Source: a virus. Taken from it: a stretch of DNA of 41,094 bases. Shown here in pieces: positions 19,968-28,865 of this stretch (its first letter is position 1; each line of letters starts with the position of its first letter). Below the pieces are notes generated by a model. The model was not told where the DNA came from, ran no database searches, and saw only the letters and a program-made list of their open reading frames with translations. The position numbers were made by a program, and so were the translations under genes. The stretch lies in IMG/VR virus record IMGVR_UViG_3300033144_004524, positions 7,490 to 48,583 of that record; one strand, 5' to 3'.

Positions 19968-22900
19968 TCACTCCGCCCGCTGCTGCTGAAGATCGCTAAA
20001 GAGGTTCCATCGCCCCAGGAACCTCTTTAGCTTCGCTGCCCTGGAAGCTGCCCTGACCCCGCTGGCCCTCATTCGCTCGTCCATGTCGTACATCATGTCC
20101 TCTGGCGAGTGCCCTAGGCGAGACGCCTCGGCAACTACCTGAGCGATCTCAGCAGTGTGATCGTAGGTTTCCCCTTTTTCGTTGACACCAATCATCTTCG
20201 GGTGCGCAGCGATATCCTCTGCGAATCGACCGGGAGTCGCGCTGTCGTATGTCTGCGCGCCAGCGCCGGCGACTGTCAGCAGCGAGACGGCCACCTTGGT
20301 GGGAATGTTGTAATCCTCAGTCATCACGTCCAGTATGTCATTGACGGCCAGCGGAATCAGAGTGCCACGCGCAACGGATTGCGGAGTCGTCGGCTCTCCG
20401 ACCAAGTTCTCTCCAGCTAGTATGTCGACAACCGCGCCGGGGACGGGCGCTAATTTGCTGCGCAGGAAATTGGCCATGACATCGGACGCAGCTAATCCGG
20501 TATACGTTCGACCAGGACCGCGTATATCAACAATCTTCCCAGTCGAAGTCTTGCGCTGGCCAGTCTGCAAACGGCGAAGTAAAACAGTGACCTGGGACAG
20601 CCCGGCAAGGGGGTCGATCCTGGTATTGCCTATTCGCACCTTCCAGAGGTCGGCGGACCTAGCGTCAAACTCGACGACTGCCTCAGGATCATCGTCATCC
20701 TTGAACAGGTTCATTAGCATCACAAGTGAGCCCATGAATGTCCCAGCGCCGATTACAGTCTTCGCGTACTCCTTGGCAATGAGCGTCCTGGCCCTGCCTT
20801 TCGCCTTCCAGATTGGCATGCCAGTAAGAAATTGAAACCTGGATGCGACGTACCGCGGCGCGAAGAAATAAATCGCAAGCGTGGTCGCGGCTTGCTCTGC
20901 TTTGCCGAGACCACCACGCCCAGTAATGACATTCACGTAGTATGCGATCATCTTCGCTTCAGCATCGGTTACTTCACCATTAACGCCAAGCGTTGCGGCG
21001 AGTGAGTCGAAGACATCAGCGCGAATCCTGTTCAGGAACGTAACATAAGCGCGCTCTGACGCAGCGACACCAGGAACGTACTTCTCGGCAAACTCTCCCT
21101 GAAACACCTCCTCCTGAGAAGACAGCGGGCCATCGACAGTCGTCACTGCAAGCCCACTCTTGGCTCGCAATGCAGCGTACGGACTTCCTTCCATCTCCTC
21201 CATGGCCTCGAATGCGCCCTTCTCGGACCAGAACGACCTCAGCATCGGAGCGACGTTGCGCGCTGCGAGGAATGGGTGCGAGTAAGCCGCCAATGCGCCC
21301 TGCCTCAGTAACGCAGATAAGTCAAAACTAGTCAGGATTGACCGGGAAGCATTTAACGCACTGTGCAACTGCTTAATCGACCTCTCTTCGAGCGGCATCT
21401 TCTGCCATTCAGCTTCGCTCTCCATGCCCTTGAATTCATTCTTGAGACCTTTCAACTCAAACTTCAGATCGACGGCCTCCTTATCGAGGACTGTCTTCTT
21501 CGTCTTGCGCTTTGAAAAATCTCCTTCTACGATCCTTCGCCTCGTTTCCCTGATACCACGCCTCAGACCTCTTTTGAGTGCCTTCAGTCGCTTACTGTCC
21601 TCCGCTGAACTGGATTCGGATTCCTCAATCTCAGTCTCTTTACGGGCAATCTTATCCTGCGTCTCGACGATCCTTCTATCAAGTTCCTGGACCCTGGTCA
21701 ACTCCTCAGCAGTGATAGTCTTACCGCCCCTGGCAATGCCCAGCTTACTGGTCATTGTCTCAAGTGAAAAGTCTTCGTGCAGAAGCATTTTCCTGGCACC
21801 GAGAGAACGCGCAGTAATCCTTCCAATTGTCCTGAATGTTTGCTCCGCATCTCCAGTCTCGTTAGACGCAGCGTTGGCTAATGCTTGAGCGCGATTAATC
21901 GCAGCGGCATCACCAGATTTATTAGCCTCCGACAGCGCTGTATGCGCATTGCGAATTGCGCGGCTCATCTTCTGGTATTGAATTTGCAGAACAGCAGTCT
22001 CGCCAGGGCCCACAGCGCGAGGATTCTCAGCCAACTCCTTCAGCAGCTTATCGCCAAGAAACGGATCACGAGTCAAGGATTGCGATGCGCTGTCGAGCAA
22101 TTGCTGGTGTGTAACAGCCTCGACGCCAGTAATCCTGCCGCGCCCCTGCTCCGCCCGAATGCGGTCAACGATCTCGTTCCTGACACTCGTGACCCACGGT
22201 GCGGGCTGTTTTGGCGCAGCCTCCTGCGACTCCTGCTCTGCGACTATCTCGGGAGTCACCGGTTCCCCGGCCTCGGGCTGAGATTCCTGCTGCCCCATCG
22301 CGGCCCGCGACTCAAGCTCATTCTCTATCTGGATATTTCTGCTCAACTCCTTGACGTACCTGGTACGCTGCGCCTGATTCTCGTCTAGGTTCTTAGGAAA
22401 TCCAAGTCCCCGCCAGTCCTTCCTGGATACTGGCTTGCCGCTTTCGGCAAGTTCATGAACCCTTTCGCGAGTCTCCTGCTGCTGCCTCGCTTCAGCGCTA
22501 CCTCTCGCAATCTGCACGCCGCCAAGGCCACCAACAGTAAACCCCGTCTGGACAACCGTCTCCTTGATTATGTTTCCCCACCCCTCCGTTAATTCACCTT
22601 CCTGGACACCGGCTAGCTTTGCTGCAACATCATGCGAAAGCTCGGTGACAACTTCTTCCGGAACCTCCCTGGCGAAAGAGACGCCAAGAGCCTTCAGTCC
22701 ATCCCTGATACTACCAGCTATCAGACCCTTCTTGGCAGCCAGCGTTTCAGCACCGCCCCAACCGAACTTCTGCATTACGATTGCGGGCAAAGCCTCGACA
22801 ACACCCTGCACGACGGCGTACTGCGCAAGATCCCACCCCTTCAGGCCGGCATCCTTGCCCTCCGTGATCGCCCTGTTGGCCTCCTGGGCAGCGGCGACCC

Positions 22901-23417
22901 CGATCGCAGCGTACGAACCGCCAACCCGTGCGGCGACAACCATGGGCAGCATGGACCGCCCTGCGCCGCGCACGCCACGCTGGATGATGTCCGGAACCGG
23001 CCCACCCTCCTCGCGCTGCCGCTGAGCCTGCTCCATAGTAGCAGTCCAACGGTTCATGGCGTCCGCGTACCCCCCCTGCCCTACTACCCTAGCGATTGGC
23101 GAGATGAAATCACCCCCCGTTTCAGTACCCCACGCCAGGAATCCTGGGGTCATGGACGCCTCCAGTTGCCGCGTGGCCTCCCCAATCGCGTGCTCCTGGG
23201 CTTCCGGACTCAAACCCGGCCCAGGGGGCCCCTGGGACAACTGGGCCTCCACGGGGCTCCTGGGGGCACTCACGAGGACGGCCTCATCCCTCCAGGACGG
23301 AGCCCCGCGAGATTGGGGCGGAGCCAAGGGCTGGGCTTCGGGCGGCACTGGCTGCTGGTGCGGAAGACCGCTTACTAGGATTGCTTCGTCTCTCCATCCC
23401 ATTTCCGGGGTCCTCAC
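19968..23417 (-). CDS. Large internal virion / DNA ejection protein (LPD38-like)
   Basis: The product has 1149 residues and is the last gene of the late operon. The N-terminus repeats a short motif, WRDEAILVS (residues 8-16) and WRDEAVLVS (42-50), in a Pro/Gln-rich segment. Residues 150-330 carry several Ala/Gly-rich hydrophobic stretches (GGSYAAIGVAAAQEA; VVQTGFTVGGLGGVQIA), then Gln/Glu-rich helices, a highly charged coiled coil (near RRIVETQDKIARKETEIEES), and in the last third a segment like the LPD38 'large polyvalent' domain (SILTSFDLSALLRQGALAAY; RAYVTFLNRIRADVFDSL). Such giant proteins are carried inside the head and form an ejection channel in short-tailed phages. No transglycosylase motif was seen. 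Start is uncertain; an upstream gene overlaps it by 4 bases. Confidence 0.7.
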   Translation of the reverse strand: MRTPEMGWRDEAILVSGLPHQQPVPPEAQPLAPPQSRGAPSWRDEAVLVSAPRSPVEAQLSQGPPGPGLSPEAQEHAIGEATRQLEASMTPGFLAWGTETGGDFISPIARVVGQGGYADAMNRWTATMEQAQRQREEGGPVPDIIQRGVRGAGRSMLPMVVAARVGGSYAAIGVAAAQEANRAITEGKDAGLKGWDLAQYAVVQGVVEALPAIVMQKFGWGGAETLAAKKGLIAGSIRDGLKALGVSFAREVPEEVVTELSHDVAAKLAGVQEGELTEGWGNIIKETVVQTGFTVGGLGGVQIARGSAEARQQQETRERVHELAESGKPVSRKDWRGLGFPKNLDENQAQRTRYVKELSRNIQIENELESRAAMGQQESQPEAGEPVTPEIVAEQESQEAAPKQPAPWVTSVRNEIVDRIRAEQGRGRITGVEAVTHQQLLDSASQSLTRDPFLGDKLLKELAENPRAVGPGETAVLQIQYQKMSRAIRNAHTALSEANKSGDAAAINRAQALANAASNETGDAEQTFRTIGRITARSLGARKMLLHEDFSLETMTSKLGIARGGKTITAEELTRVQELDRRIVETQDKIARKETEIEESESSSAEDSKRLKALKRGLRRGIRETRRRIVEGDFSKRKTKKTVLDKEAVDLKFELKGLKNEFKGMESEAEWQKMPLEERSIKQLHSALNASRSILTSFDLSALLRQGALAAYSHPFLAARNVAPMLRSFWSEKGAFEAMEEMEGSPYAALRAKSGLAVTTVDGPLSSQEEVFQGEFAEKYVPGVAASERAYVTFLNRIRADVFDSLAATLGVNGEVTDAEAKMIAYYVNVITGRGGLGKAEQAATTLAIYFFAPRYVASRFQFLTGMPIWKAKGRARTLIAKEYAKTVIGAGTFMGSLVMLMNLFKDDDDPEAVVEFDARSADLWKVRIGNTRIDPLAGLSQVTVLLRRLQTGQRKTSTGKIVDIRGPGRTYTGLAASDVMANFLRSKLAPVPGAVVDILAGENLVGEPTTPQSVARGTLIPLAVNDILDVMTEDYNIPTKVAVSLLTVAGAGAQTYDSATPGRFAEDIAAHPKMIGVNEKGETYDHTAEIAQVVAEASRLGHSPEDMMYDMDERMRASGVRAASRAAKLKRFLGRWNLFSDLQQQRAE
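19995..20031. terminator. Perfect hairpin at the convergent collision point
   Basis: GCTAAAGAGGTTCC (19995-20008) and GGAACCTCTTTAGC (20018-20031) are a 14-base perfect inverted repeat with a 9-base loop. It sits within the last codons of the - strand ejection protein and 31 bases past the final + stop, where + transcripts would need to stop. There is no long T run on either side, so it may work as a bidirectional terminator or RNA stabiliser. The coding sequence around it must preserve both the protein and the stem. Confidence 0.6.
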
Positions 23418-24451
23418 AACGGCCGTGGCTTGCGGTATACATTACCATTCTCGTCCATGAACTCCGCTCCTGGCTGAAGTTCAGCATACGCGGCGTCATC
23501 CCCCGTCCTGACTACCTCCCCACCCCTGGCAATCCACGCTTCGATGGCCTGATATGCCGCACCACCGGCGGGCGGCGGAACGGCAGCACCGCCCGGCGAT
23601 GGTATCAAGTCTCCGTATATTCCACTCAGGATTTGATTTATCTCAGTTGAATTTCGCCTACGGTAGGAAATTTTCGCCTTGCCGTCCACGTAATCAACCT
23701 GCTGAACCTCTTCCTTCAGCAGGTCCAGTTTCGCCTGGCGAAGCTCCCGCTGAATGGCGAGCCCCTCCTTGCGCGCATCAGACTCGGCCTTAATCATTTC
23801 CTTTTGCGTCTGCGCATCGAGCTTCGCCTTGATCCCGGCCTCGCTCTTGTCGAACGAAACCTGAGTAACCACCCTCCCGCTAGGCTCCATGGTCATCTGA
23901 TTCCCATTCTCCATCCAAACGTCGCCAGGCCCCTTGCCGGCAGCCTTTAGCTCCTCAATCCGTTTCTCTTCGTCAGTTTTGGGCTTCCATGACATTGGCG
24001 CGCCAAGACGCTTAGCCGTAACCATTTGTTCAAGCTGTCTTAATTCGTCATCGCCAAACCGTCCGCTGCTCCTGGCTTCATCGAGTGCGTGTTGCTCCGT
24101 TGCGAATTGCTGCTTTTGCTTCGCTGTATACTCAGTCTTCCAACTGTCTGCGGCAGCCCTACCCGCCTCGCGAGTCTCAGTGAGCTTCCTCTCGAACTCC
24201 TCTGCACGCAACTCCCTGTCGTAACCGTGGGCAAGCAAGGTTCGATCATACGCATCCTTGGATGCCCGCTGCTGTAGCTGGAACCTAGACTGAATATCAG
24301 CATCGTGCATCGCGCGCTGCTGATTCAGTTGGTCGTACTGGAGCCCGCGCTGCTCCTGGTTCCGGCGTTCATCAGTCATACCAGAAACTAGGGCAGCAAG
24401 TCCGACTGCGCCGCCCGCCCCTGGAACATCATGTCTTACTGTAATGGGCAT
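23414..24451 (-). CDS. Internal virion / ejection-type protein
   Basis: The product has 345 residues, highly helical and charged: MTDERRNQEQRGLQYDQLNQ, then long Gln/Glu/Lys-rich stretches (KLTETREAGRAAADSW; AGIKAKLDAQTQKEMIK). The N-terminus is Gly/Ala-rich (GAGGAVGLAALVSG), a possible membrane-associating segment; near the C-terminus, PSPGGAAVPPPAGG is a flexible linker. I do not recognise a family. Its position between a second Q-rich protein and the 1149-residue protein, plus composition, matches the internal core proteins of short-tailed phages. It overlaps the next gene (ATGA) and lies 7 bases after the previous one. Confidence 0.6.
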   Translation of the reverse strand: MPITVRHDVPGAGGAVGLAALVSGMTDERRNQEQRGLQYDQLNQQRAMHDADIQSRFQLQQRASKDAYDRTLLAHGYDRELRAEEFERKLTETREAGRAAADSWKTEYTAKQKQQFATEQHALDEARSSGRFGDDELRQLEQMVTAKRLGAPMSWKPKTDEEKRIEELKAAGKGPGDVWMENGNQMTMEPSGRVVTQVSFDKSEAGIKAKLDAQTQKEMIKAESDARKEGLAIQRELRQAKLDLLKEEVQQVDYVDGKAKISYRRRNSTEINQILSGIYGDLIPSPGGAAVPPPAGGAAYQAIEAWIARGGEVVRTGDDAAYAELQPGAEFMDENGNVYRKPRPL

Positions 24452-24458
24452 TATTCAC

Positions 24459-25082
24459 CTATCGAGAACGCGAACGAATTCTTGCCTGCCTGGCCTGCGC
24501 TGCTGCGACATGGGCAGGGACGGAGCCTTGCGCAGGCGAAGCACCACCTGTCTGGTTTAACTGACCAAGTGCTTGCGCTAGTAACGGTTGTGCAGATGCG
24601 CCGTAGGCGCTTCCAATAGATCCGGCGAGTGCTTGCAACGGAGCCATGCTAGGATATTCGTCGGTCCTACGCTCCATAATTCCAAGCCTAGTCTGCTGCA
24701 TCTGATCGGCCGAGCGATCCAAGGAAGCCTGCTGCTCTCGCTGTATGCCCGTCTGAAGAGTGGGCGCAATAGTGGTGTTCCCAAGACCAAGTCGGCCCAA
24801 CTGTTGCATGGCATTCGACTGTTGCGCACCATAATCGGAGCGAATGTCTGCTGCTCGCTGCCCCGTAGTCTGATCCGCGATGCCAAGCATCTGCTGATAC
24901 CGCTGCTCATTTGCTTGGAGCGCACCCTGGTATGCCTGGTTGTAGTTTGAGACCAATGACCCGAGACCGCTGGAGACCTGCCCGAGTGCAGCGCCCTCCA
25001 GCCTTGGCTGATTCGGAGTCGTCCTGGTATACCCCTGGAAGTCGTTTCTGAAGAATCCCGCCCATGGGTCGGAAGCTGCCAT
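24459..25082 (-). CDS. Gln/Ala-rich virion protein, ejection-type
   Basis: The product has 207 residues, very rich in Gln, Ala and Arg: LVSNYNQAYQGALQANEQRY, GIQREQQASLDRSADQMQQT, SIGSAYGASAQPLLAQALGQ. The N-terminus MAASDPWAGFF and the C-terminus RQARIRSRSR are distinctive, the latter basic. The composition and its place just before the two larger internal proteins resemble small internal core proteins such as T7 gp14, which helps form the channel across the outer membrane. I could not confirm a homology by eye. Expected to be ejected into the host with the DNA. Confidence 0.55.
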   Translation of the reverse strand: MAASDPWAGFFRNDFQGYTRTTPNQPRLEGAALGQVSSGLGSLVSNYNQAYQGALQANEQRYQQMLGIADQTTGQRAADIRSDYGAQQSNAMQQLGRLGLGNTTIAPTLQTGIQREQQASLDRSADQMQQTRLGIMERRTDEYPSMAPLQALAGSIGSAYGASAQPLLAQALGQLNQTGGASPAQGSVPAHVAAAQARQARIRSRSR

Positions 25083-25094
25083 TGTATTTCCTCG

Positions 25095-26042
25095 CTATGC
25101 TGTTAAATCAACAAGTTCAGTTGCATCGAAACGAATCCAGCCAAGTTCCAGGATGTCATTCGACTCGGGCGGAGTCTGGAACACCTTAGAAAAATTCCCG
25201 ATCAACGTCGGTCCCCAGTAGTATGACGCAGTATGCGTAAATGTAATGTCTATACTGTCGTCGCTGTCGGTGAAGTAGTAAGCGGTCTGATATCCTACCC
25301 GCTCCCCCTCGGCCAATACCCACTGCTCAGCACTAACCTCGACAGTACAAGTTATTGTCTCTGCTCCGAATTCATACGATCCCGTGCCCCAGAACGGAGG
25401 AGAATGAGGCGAGCCATCAGCACCGGTATCCGTATCCGGGTTCAGTTCGCGCGCAAGAAGCCTAGTGTCGTACGGATTGCCATCGTGCCAGAAGAACAAG
25501 CTGCCATACATTAGGAAGTATTCGGCGTCATCATAACCAACCAATGCTATCTCAGTCACGAAGGTAGCCGTGTACCCTACATCGGCAGTAATCTCCGCAG
25601 TATCAGAAACAGTCTGCCCCTCGACTGTTGACTCCGCAGTCAGGACTATGGTGTCGCCCTCGTTAGCTTCTGTCAACTCAAATTCAATGGTCGGCTCCGC
25701 GCCCCAGTAATCGCCGATGTCGCTGTACGATGATTCTATCGAACTCGCGTAGTCTTCGCCACCCGAGAACCTGAGATTGATTGGGGCACCGTCAATTGCT
25801 GCCGACCAGGCTATCACACCGCTACCCGGCTCGTCGGTCGCATACGTAACATGGTCAAGCAAATTCAGCGTGACTGCCGCCGACAGGTCATCGCTAATTT
25901 CGCCAGCAGTCGCGGAAAGCGAATACTCGGGAGTATACCCAGGCGGATCAGGGCCGGGGTGCTCCCAATCAGGGTCCCAGCCATCTGGAACGTCAGGCGG
26001 AGTCGCATCCGCTTCAGGTTTCGCTACGTATGCACCAGCCAT
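25095..26042 (-). CDS. Ig-like beta-sandwich virion protein
   Basis: The product has 315 residues, rich in Thr, Ser, Gly and Tyr, with long stretches of alternating strands: FELTEANEGDTIVLTAEST, then VSDTAEITADVGYTATFVT. Residues about 40-160 look like one or two Ig-like domains (EYSLSATAGEISDD, PSIEFELTE-type strands). The C-terminal half has no recognised match and is very acidic and Tyr-rich. A Pro-rich N-terminal stretch (PDVPDGWDPDWEHPGPDPP) suggests a flexible attachment. Ig-like domains on phages often decorate the capsid or tail and bind host surfaces. It lies directly after the fibre, so it may be a receptor-binding accessory or a short fibre. Confidence 0.6.
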   Translation of the reverse strand: MAGAYVAKPEADATPPDVPDGWDPDWEHPGPDPPGYTPEYSLSATAGEISDDLSAAVTLNLLDHVTYATDEPGSGVIAWSAAIDGAPINLRFSGGEDYASSIESSYSDIGDYWGAEPTIEFELTEANEGDTIVLTAESTVEGQTVSDTAEITADVGYTATFVTEIALVGYDDAEYFLMYGSLFFWHDGNPYDTRLLARELNPDTDTGADGSPHSPPFWGTGSYEFGAETITCTVEVSAEQWVLAEGERVGYQTAYYFTDSDDSIDITFTHTASYYWGPTLIGNFSKVFQTPPESNDILELGWIRFDATELVDLTA

Positions 26043-26060
26043 AAATCATTCACCCTGACC

Positions 26061-28865
26061 TTACGCAGTGCGTGCGGTTACTTCATTCCAACTGGTGCCA
26101 TCAAACACAAGTGTCCAACCACCCCAGGTTGAAATTGTACGGTCCACAGCACCAAAGAGCATGATGTCTTGGTTTCCAGTGCCTTCGCTGTGCTCTAAAG
26201 TTACGCTGTTTGAGCCGCTGGTCCGTACTACTTGAAGAACCTGGTTTGCCACTCCACCAACAAAACCGCCAATTGTTACATTGTTAGATGACGAATCCAC
26301 GTAAACAATGTTAGCACCGGACACATCCACATTGTCTGTCGGACCGGCAGCGCTAACGGTGACAGCCGCGCAGTGCAGCCCACCGGAAACCTTCACCTGC
26401 CCGCTGCCTGGCTGCAAGTCGAGATGCGTTCCATCGTAGTCTATCCTGGCCTGCTGAGATGCACCTAATACGAGGCCAGCATTATTCGCGTTGATTACCC
26501 AATCCCAACCCGTGTCATCCCACATGGAATACGCATTCGTAACCGTACCACCTGTTAATGGAGCCTCGAAATATATATTATAGAGGTTGGTTATTGTTCC
26601 ACCCCTAATGTACGGACGCAATCTATGTCCATAGCAGTTAGTCGTAGTTCCGACAGCGCCAGTTGCGTGGCCGTAGGTGGAGTCGTATGCCGTTTGGTAG
26701 TCCAGCGTGCTGCCCGCCGCCATATCGGATGTAGCCGTGGCCCCCATTACGCCAACAACGTGACCGCTGTTAGTGATGCCAGCAGCGACATTGGCGGGCA
26801 CGGAGAAATTGATACCGCGATTATGGTAGGTGCCGTTAATAGTCACGGTCGGATACAGATGAACTACGATTCCATGCGCCCAACTATCGTTAGTAACTGT
26901 CCAGGCTCCGGAGATTCCATCATCCACGTAGCTATCCGTCCCGAGCGACAGATGGTCGAAATGTGGATTGGCAGATATGGTAACATCCTGGTCGATGTAC
27001 GAATGGTCGCTTCCGTTGGACGAAACATGCGCATCGAGCGTAGCGCCATCCACCGACAAATCGCGACCATCAATCGTAACCAGGGCGTCCACTGCAAGAT
27101 TCCCAGCAAGGCTTCTCGCGCCGCTCGCCAGGAGGTACTGTGTATGGTCGTCATCGCCAAGACCGACTAAGCCGTCATGGTCTGGCAAGGATGAGCTTGT
27201 GTGCGTATGCCCGGGATCAGCGCCGCTTGTAACATTGGCTCCGGTGACAGTTCCGCTAGTCGTGAGGTTACTTGCGCCAAAATCTACCGCGTCCCAATTT
27301 GTGAAATGAACCTCGTCATTAGCCGTCACGCCTTCACTGTTGATAATGAGATCAGCGCCGTCGAAATAGATAGAGGCGTCTTGGGATTCTCCGAAGTAAA
27401 ATGGTTTATCATACGGGAAAGAAAGCTCCTCCGAGCCACCCGTCATTATGCCTTTGATTATTCCGCCTATATTAAGCTCATCCGAAACATCGCCAGCACT
27501 TAGGTCTGCGTCATAGCCGATGCAGATGTTATCAGAGCCCGTGGTTATGCTATTCCCTGCCTGGTAACCGATGAATAAGTTACCGGAATAACTGGAAAGA
27601 GAAACACCTCTCCCCGCATGAATCCCGATGCAGATATTTTCATCTCCCCCTTGATTGAAATATAGAGACCCATAGCCTAGTGCGAAGTTGTCATCTCCTG
27701 TTGTATTGGAATATCCTGCTTGATAACCGTATGCCGTGTTTCCAGCTCCACCCACATTGGAATAGAGCGCACGATAACCTATACCCGAATTATTCGGTCC
27801 CGTGCTTGCGTAAAGAGCCCCAGCACCTACTGCCACACAGCGGATTGCCGAAACATTATAACGGAGAGCTTCCACGCCAATCGCTACGTTTCCGTGCCCT
27901 GTTGTATTCGCAGCCAAAGCCCCACCACCTATTGCTGTGTTATAATATCCCGTGGTGTTGTCGGCAAGAGCTATACGACCTATTGCTGTATTGAAATATC
28001 CTGTGGTGTTAGCGTCAAATGCTCCTGAGCCCATTGCTACGTTATAGCTTCCGTGTGCGGTGCTTGTCGCTGTGCTCCCCATTGTAAAATTACCAGCGCC
28101 TACTCCTACGAAAGTATTCCGACCAGTAGGAACAGCCGTATTTCCCGTAGGGTGATGGAAGTTGTGAACAAACCTATCACCTGCTTTAGAAATAACCCCC
28201 TCATCTGAAGCAGTAGTGTCTTCCAAATCTACATTGCCGAGGAAGACTGTGTAGCCTGTATCTACTTCCTTTGGGTCGATAACCAGATTTGTGCCGTCGT
28301 AGTAGATGGAGGCGTCTTGGTTTGCGCCAAAATATGCCTTCCAGTTATCCCCATCAATGTTCAGGTGCCCATTTCCAACCCAGACTTCCTTCCATCTCCT
28401 TGTAGCGGAACCTAAGTCATAAGTGCTATCCGCGAATGGGAGTAAATCTGAGAGTACGCCTGATCCAACAGCAATGGAACCAGCTATTGAAACAACATCG
28501 AAATATCCTACGGCATATCTCTTTGAATTTGTGCCAATCGTATAGAGAGAGTCAGTGACAGGAATTACTGTCTGCGTAGCTTGTATGCCGGTTAAGTCGC
28601 GAGTTCCGTCGGCCAGCAAATACTGCGTATGGTCATCGTCGCCTAACCCACCAAACCCTCCGTGATCCAGCGTTGATTGGTTGATCCATTGCGCCTCGCC
28701 AGAAGCATCAGCCTGGAGGAGTTGGTCTTCAGCGCCAACTGCATCCGGGAGAATGCTTTCGATAAATTCCACCCTCTCCGTCAGCGAAACAGTATCAATG
28801 GAAATCCGCCCGAAGGCTTGCCGTATCTCAACTGGGTCATGCCCGTGGGGAATACGCCTAGTCAT
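26061..28865 (-). CDS. Long tail fibre with YadA-like repeats
   Basis: The product has 934 residues and is likely the receptor-binding fibre. The first 60 residues are the probable attachment part (LTERVEFIESILPDAVG). GLGDDDHTQYLLA appears at residues about 73-85 and again near 568-580, flanking related DASIYYDGTNLVI/DASIYFDGADLII pairs and a third copy of the type (ARIDYDGTHLDL). Residues about 249-452 are a run of around ten imperfect 21-residue repeats such as NTTGYYNTAIGGGAL, the left-handed beta-roll pattern of YadA/Hia adhesin heads, which form trimers. Long C-terminal beta-rich part follows. The start overlaps the previous gene (ATGA at 28862). The repeats probably set host range and are prone to gain or lose units. 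Confidence 0.8.
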   Translation of the reverse strand: MTRRIPHGHDPVEIRQAFGRISIDTVSLTERVEFIESILPDAVGAEDQLLQADASGEAQWINQSTLDHGGFGGLGDDDHTQYLLADGTRDLTGIQATQTVIPVTDSLYTIGTNSKRYAVGYFDVVSIAGSIAVGSGVLSDLLPFADSTYDLGSATRRWKEVWVGNGHLNIDGDNWKAYFGANQDASIYYDGTNLVIDPKEVDTGYTVFLGNVDLEDTTASDEGVISKAGDRFVHNFHHPTGNTAVPTGRNTFVGVGAGNFTMGSTATSTAHGSYNVAMGSGAFDANTTGYFNTAIGRIALADNTTGYYNTAIGGGALAANTTGHGNVAIGVEALRYNVSAIRCVAVGAGALYASTGPNNSGIGYRALYSNVGGAGNTAYGYQAGYSNTTGDDNFALGYGSLYFNQGGDENICIGIHAGRGVSLSSYSGNLFIGYQAGNSITTGSDNICIGYDADLSAGDVSDELNIGGIIKGIMTGGSEELSFPYDKPFYFGESQDASIYFDGADLIINSEGVTANDEVHFTNWDAVDFGASNLTTSGTVTGANVTSGADPGHTHTSSSLPDHDGLVGLGDDDHTQYLLASGARSLAGNLAVDALVTIDGRDLSVDGATLDAHVSSNGSDHSYIDQDVTISANPHFDHLSLGTDSYVDDGISGAWTVTNDSWAHGIVVHLYPTVTINGTYHNRGINFSVPANVAAGITNSGHVVGVMGATATSDMAAGSTLDYQTAYDSTYGHATGAVGTTTNCYGHRLRPYIRGGTITNLYNIYFEAPLTGGTVTNAYSMWDDTGWDWVINANNAGLVLGASQQARIDYDGTHLDLQPGSGQVKVSGGLHCAAVTVSAAGPTDNVDVSGANIVYVDSSSNNVTIGGFVGGVANQVLQVVRTSGSNSVTLEHSEGTGNQDIMLFGAVDRTISTWGGWTLVFDGTSWNEVTARTA
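27510..28121 (-). repeat. YadA-like 63-base repeat array inside the fibre gene
   Basis: About ten imperfect units of 21 residues (N-T-T-G-x-x-N-x-A-I-G-x-x-A-L) are encoded here, including blocks where the nucleotide sequence is also nearly repeated (for example between 27900 and 28020). The unit NTTGYYNTAIG is seen with small changes several times. Boundaries are approximate. Confidence 0.7.

Noticed and set aside
20157-23460. Long + strand frames opposite the ejection gene
   Set aside because: They are antisense shadows of the 1149-residue coding sequence and have no ribosome sites or recognisable domains.
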